A DNA stretch of 6,718 nucleotides, taken from the NCBI GenBank assembly GCA_946539635.1, contig CAMNHS010000075.1, positions 1-6,718 of the forward strand, in the 5' to 3' direction. Under the pieces are notes generated by a model. It was not told the DNA's origin. It saw nothing but the letters and a program-made list of their open reading frames with translations, and did no database searches. Source of the stretch: an uncultured Prevotellaceae bacterium (GTDB taxonomy: Bacteria > Bacteroidota > Bacteroidia > Bacteroidales > Bacteroidaceae). The translations under genes were made by a program, and so were the position numbers. Positions 5,883 to 6,718 of the stretch are shown here, in pieces; within the stretch, counting starts at the first letter, position 1; the number at the start of each line of letters is the position of its first letter.

Positions 5883-6718
5883 CTAATTCATCATTAACTT
5901 CATCCATTTCAGGAATTCCTCTTTCCACTTCCGGCATTCAGGCGTTCCTTTGTCATCTGAGGCGCCAAAGCCATGCCCGCCAGTGGCATATTGTATATAT
6001 TTATGTTTCACCCCCTTCGCCGTCAAAGCCGAATCAAGGAGCACGGAGTTCCTGTAATCTACTACCGGGTCGTCAATACAGTTTACGAGAAAGACAGGCG
6101 GACAATCGCTTGGAACATGTTTTTCCAATGACAACGCCTCCCTGTACTCTGTTTTCCGCTTACGATATTCTCCCAGCAAGCCTCTTCGGGAGCGTTTGTG
6201 AGTGCAGTCAGCCGTAAACGACACGACAGGATAGATGGGAGCGACAAAAGCAGGACGGCTGCGAGGGGTGTCAAATTTCTCTGCCACAGACATTACCAGA
6301 TGCCCTCCAGCCGAGAATCCCATAGCACCCACCTTTGTGGTATCAATACCATAGAGGGTGGCGTGGTCTTTTATTAATATTATAGCCTGCTGCAGGTCTT
6401 TCTGCGGATCAGGATACTGGTTACCTCTCACAACCAGTCTCGTCCGAAAGATAAAAGCCGGCACATAGGCGGTTCTATAGTTCAGAACAAAGGCCGAGAT
6501 GCCATTTTGCTGCAACCATTCCGCCACCTTTATGCCCTCATTTTCTGTATCGTGCCAGAAATAGCTTCCCCCAGGACACACTATCACACAAGGGCTATTC
6601 TCACCCTCAGCGATATATGGTGTCAGCATCACATGCTTCTTCACCTCAGTACCAGCCCATATATCAACAGGCGAATGCTGAGCGAAGCACACCAGATGTG
6701 CAAGAAATATTATAATGC
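5883..6718 (-). CDS. Secreted alpha/beta hydrolase (acetyl-xylan/feruloyl esterase-like), 5' end outside the window
   Basis: A serine hydrolase of the alpha/beta fold, close in style to the esterases called BD-FAE or acetyl esterase in Bacteroidetes. Counting from the codon at 6692 as residue 1: oxyanion-hole motif CPGGSYFW (39-46), nucleophile elbow GFSAGG (125-130, Ser127), acid in NCIDDPV (Asp207 or Asp208), and His240 in GGHGFG, so the triad is intact. The reading frame stays open from 6692 to the window edge and encodes IIIFLAHLVCFAQ, the hydrophobic core of a signal peptide with a probable cut after CFA. The GTG at 6692 is therefore not the true start, which lies beyond 6718. The product should be periplasmic or surface-exposed. 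The stop is 3 nt from the transporter start, indicating one operon. Its substrate is unknown: it might trim an ester on the exported lipid or simply be a polysaccharide esterase that shares the transcript. Confidence 0.87.
   Translation of the reverse strand, partial: IIIFLAHLVCFAQHSPVDIWAGTEVKKHVMLTPYIAEGENSPCVIVCPGGSYFWHDTENEGIKVAEWLQQNGISAFVLNYRTAYVPAFIFRTRLVVRGNQYPDPQKDLQQAIILIKDHATLYGIDTTKVGAMGFSAGGHLVMSVAEKFDTPRSRPAFVAPIYPVVSFTADCTHKRSRRGLLGEYRKRKTEYREALSLEKHVPSDCPPVFLVNCIDDPVVDYRNSVLLDSALTAKGVKHKYIQYATGGHGFGASDDKGTPECRKWKEEFLKWMKLMMN

Noticed and set aside
6083..6274. A 63-codon minus-strand frame within the hydrolase
   Set aside because: Shifted frame inside a well-conserved enzyme; no start context or domain.
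6670..6718. Lipoprotein signal at the Cys in the hydrolase leader (HLVC)
   Set aside because: The residues before Cys do not fit a lipobox (no Leu at -3, no Gly/Ala/Ser at -1); a signal peptidase I site after CFA fits better.

Overview
The window looks like a chromosomal segment from a Bacteroidales bacterium, most likely Prevotella or a close relative. The reasons are the Bacteroidetes-type promoter (TTTG, 19-nt spacer, TAnnTTTG), weak or absent Shine-Dalgarno sites, a small outer-membrane beta-barrel of the family common in this phylum, and the characteristic MMPL/acyltransferase/methyltransferase-like fusion protein. The taxon is an inference from style and families, not from a marker gene.

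Left part (1-895, + strand). An AT-rich intergenic region carries two outward-facing promoters. One reads leftward out of the window. The other drives a 228-aa outer-membrane beta-barrel protein whose leader holds three 12-bp tandem repeats. A strong hairpin plus T-tract at 863-895 ends this transcript and separates it from the convergent operon.

Right part (894-6718, - strand). Four tightly packed genes, in transcription order: a secreted alpha/beta hydrolase whose 5' end lies beyond the window; a 1148-aa protein joining a complete MMPL/RND-type transporter, a lysophospholipid-type acyltransferase and a short methyltransferase-like Rossmann segment; a 73-aa acyl carrier protein; and a compact 434-aa AMP-forming acyl ligase. 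Junctions are 3 nt, 23 nt and an 11-nt overlap. The set resembles one end of an aryl-polyene / dialkylresorcinol / flexirubin-type lipid pigment cluster. In that reading the ligase activates an acid and loads it on the ACP, condensing enzymes outside the window extend it, and the transporter-acyltransferase attaches and exports the lipid product. No ketosynthase, dehydratase or ketoreductase is visible here, so the pathway is inferred from family and context.

The most unusual feature is a set of three heptanucleotide tandem arrays in the operon, each at a structural joint: the linker between the two transporter halves, the transporter-ACP junction and the ACP-ligase junction. By direct reading, loss of one 7-bp unit at the last junction would fuse the ACP in frame to the ligase. 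Gain or loss of one unit in the transporter array would truncate that protein within about 15 codons.
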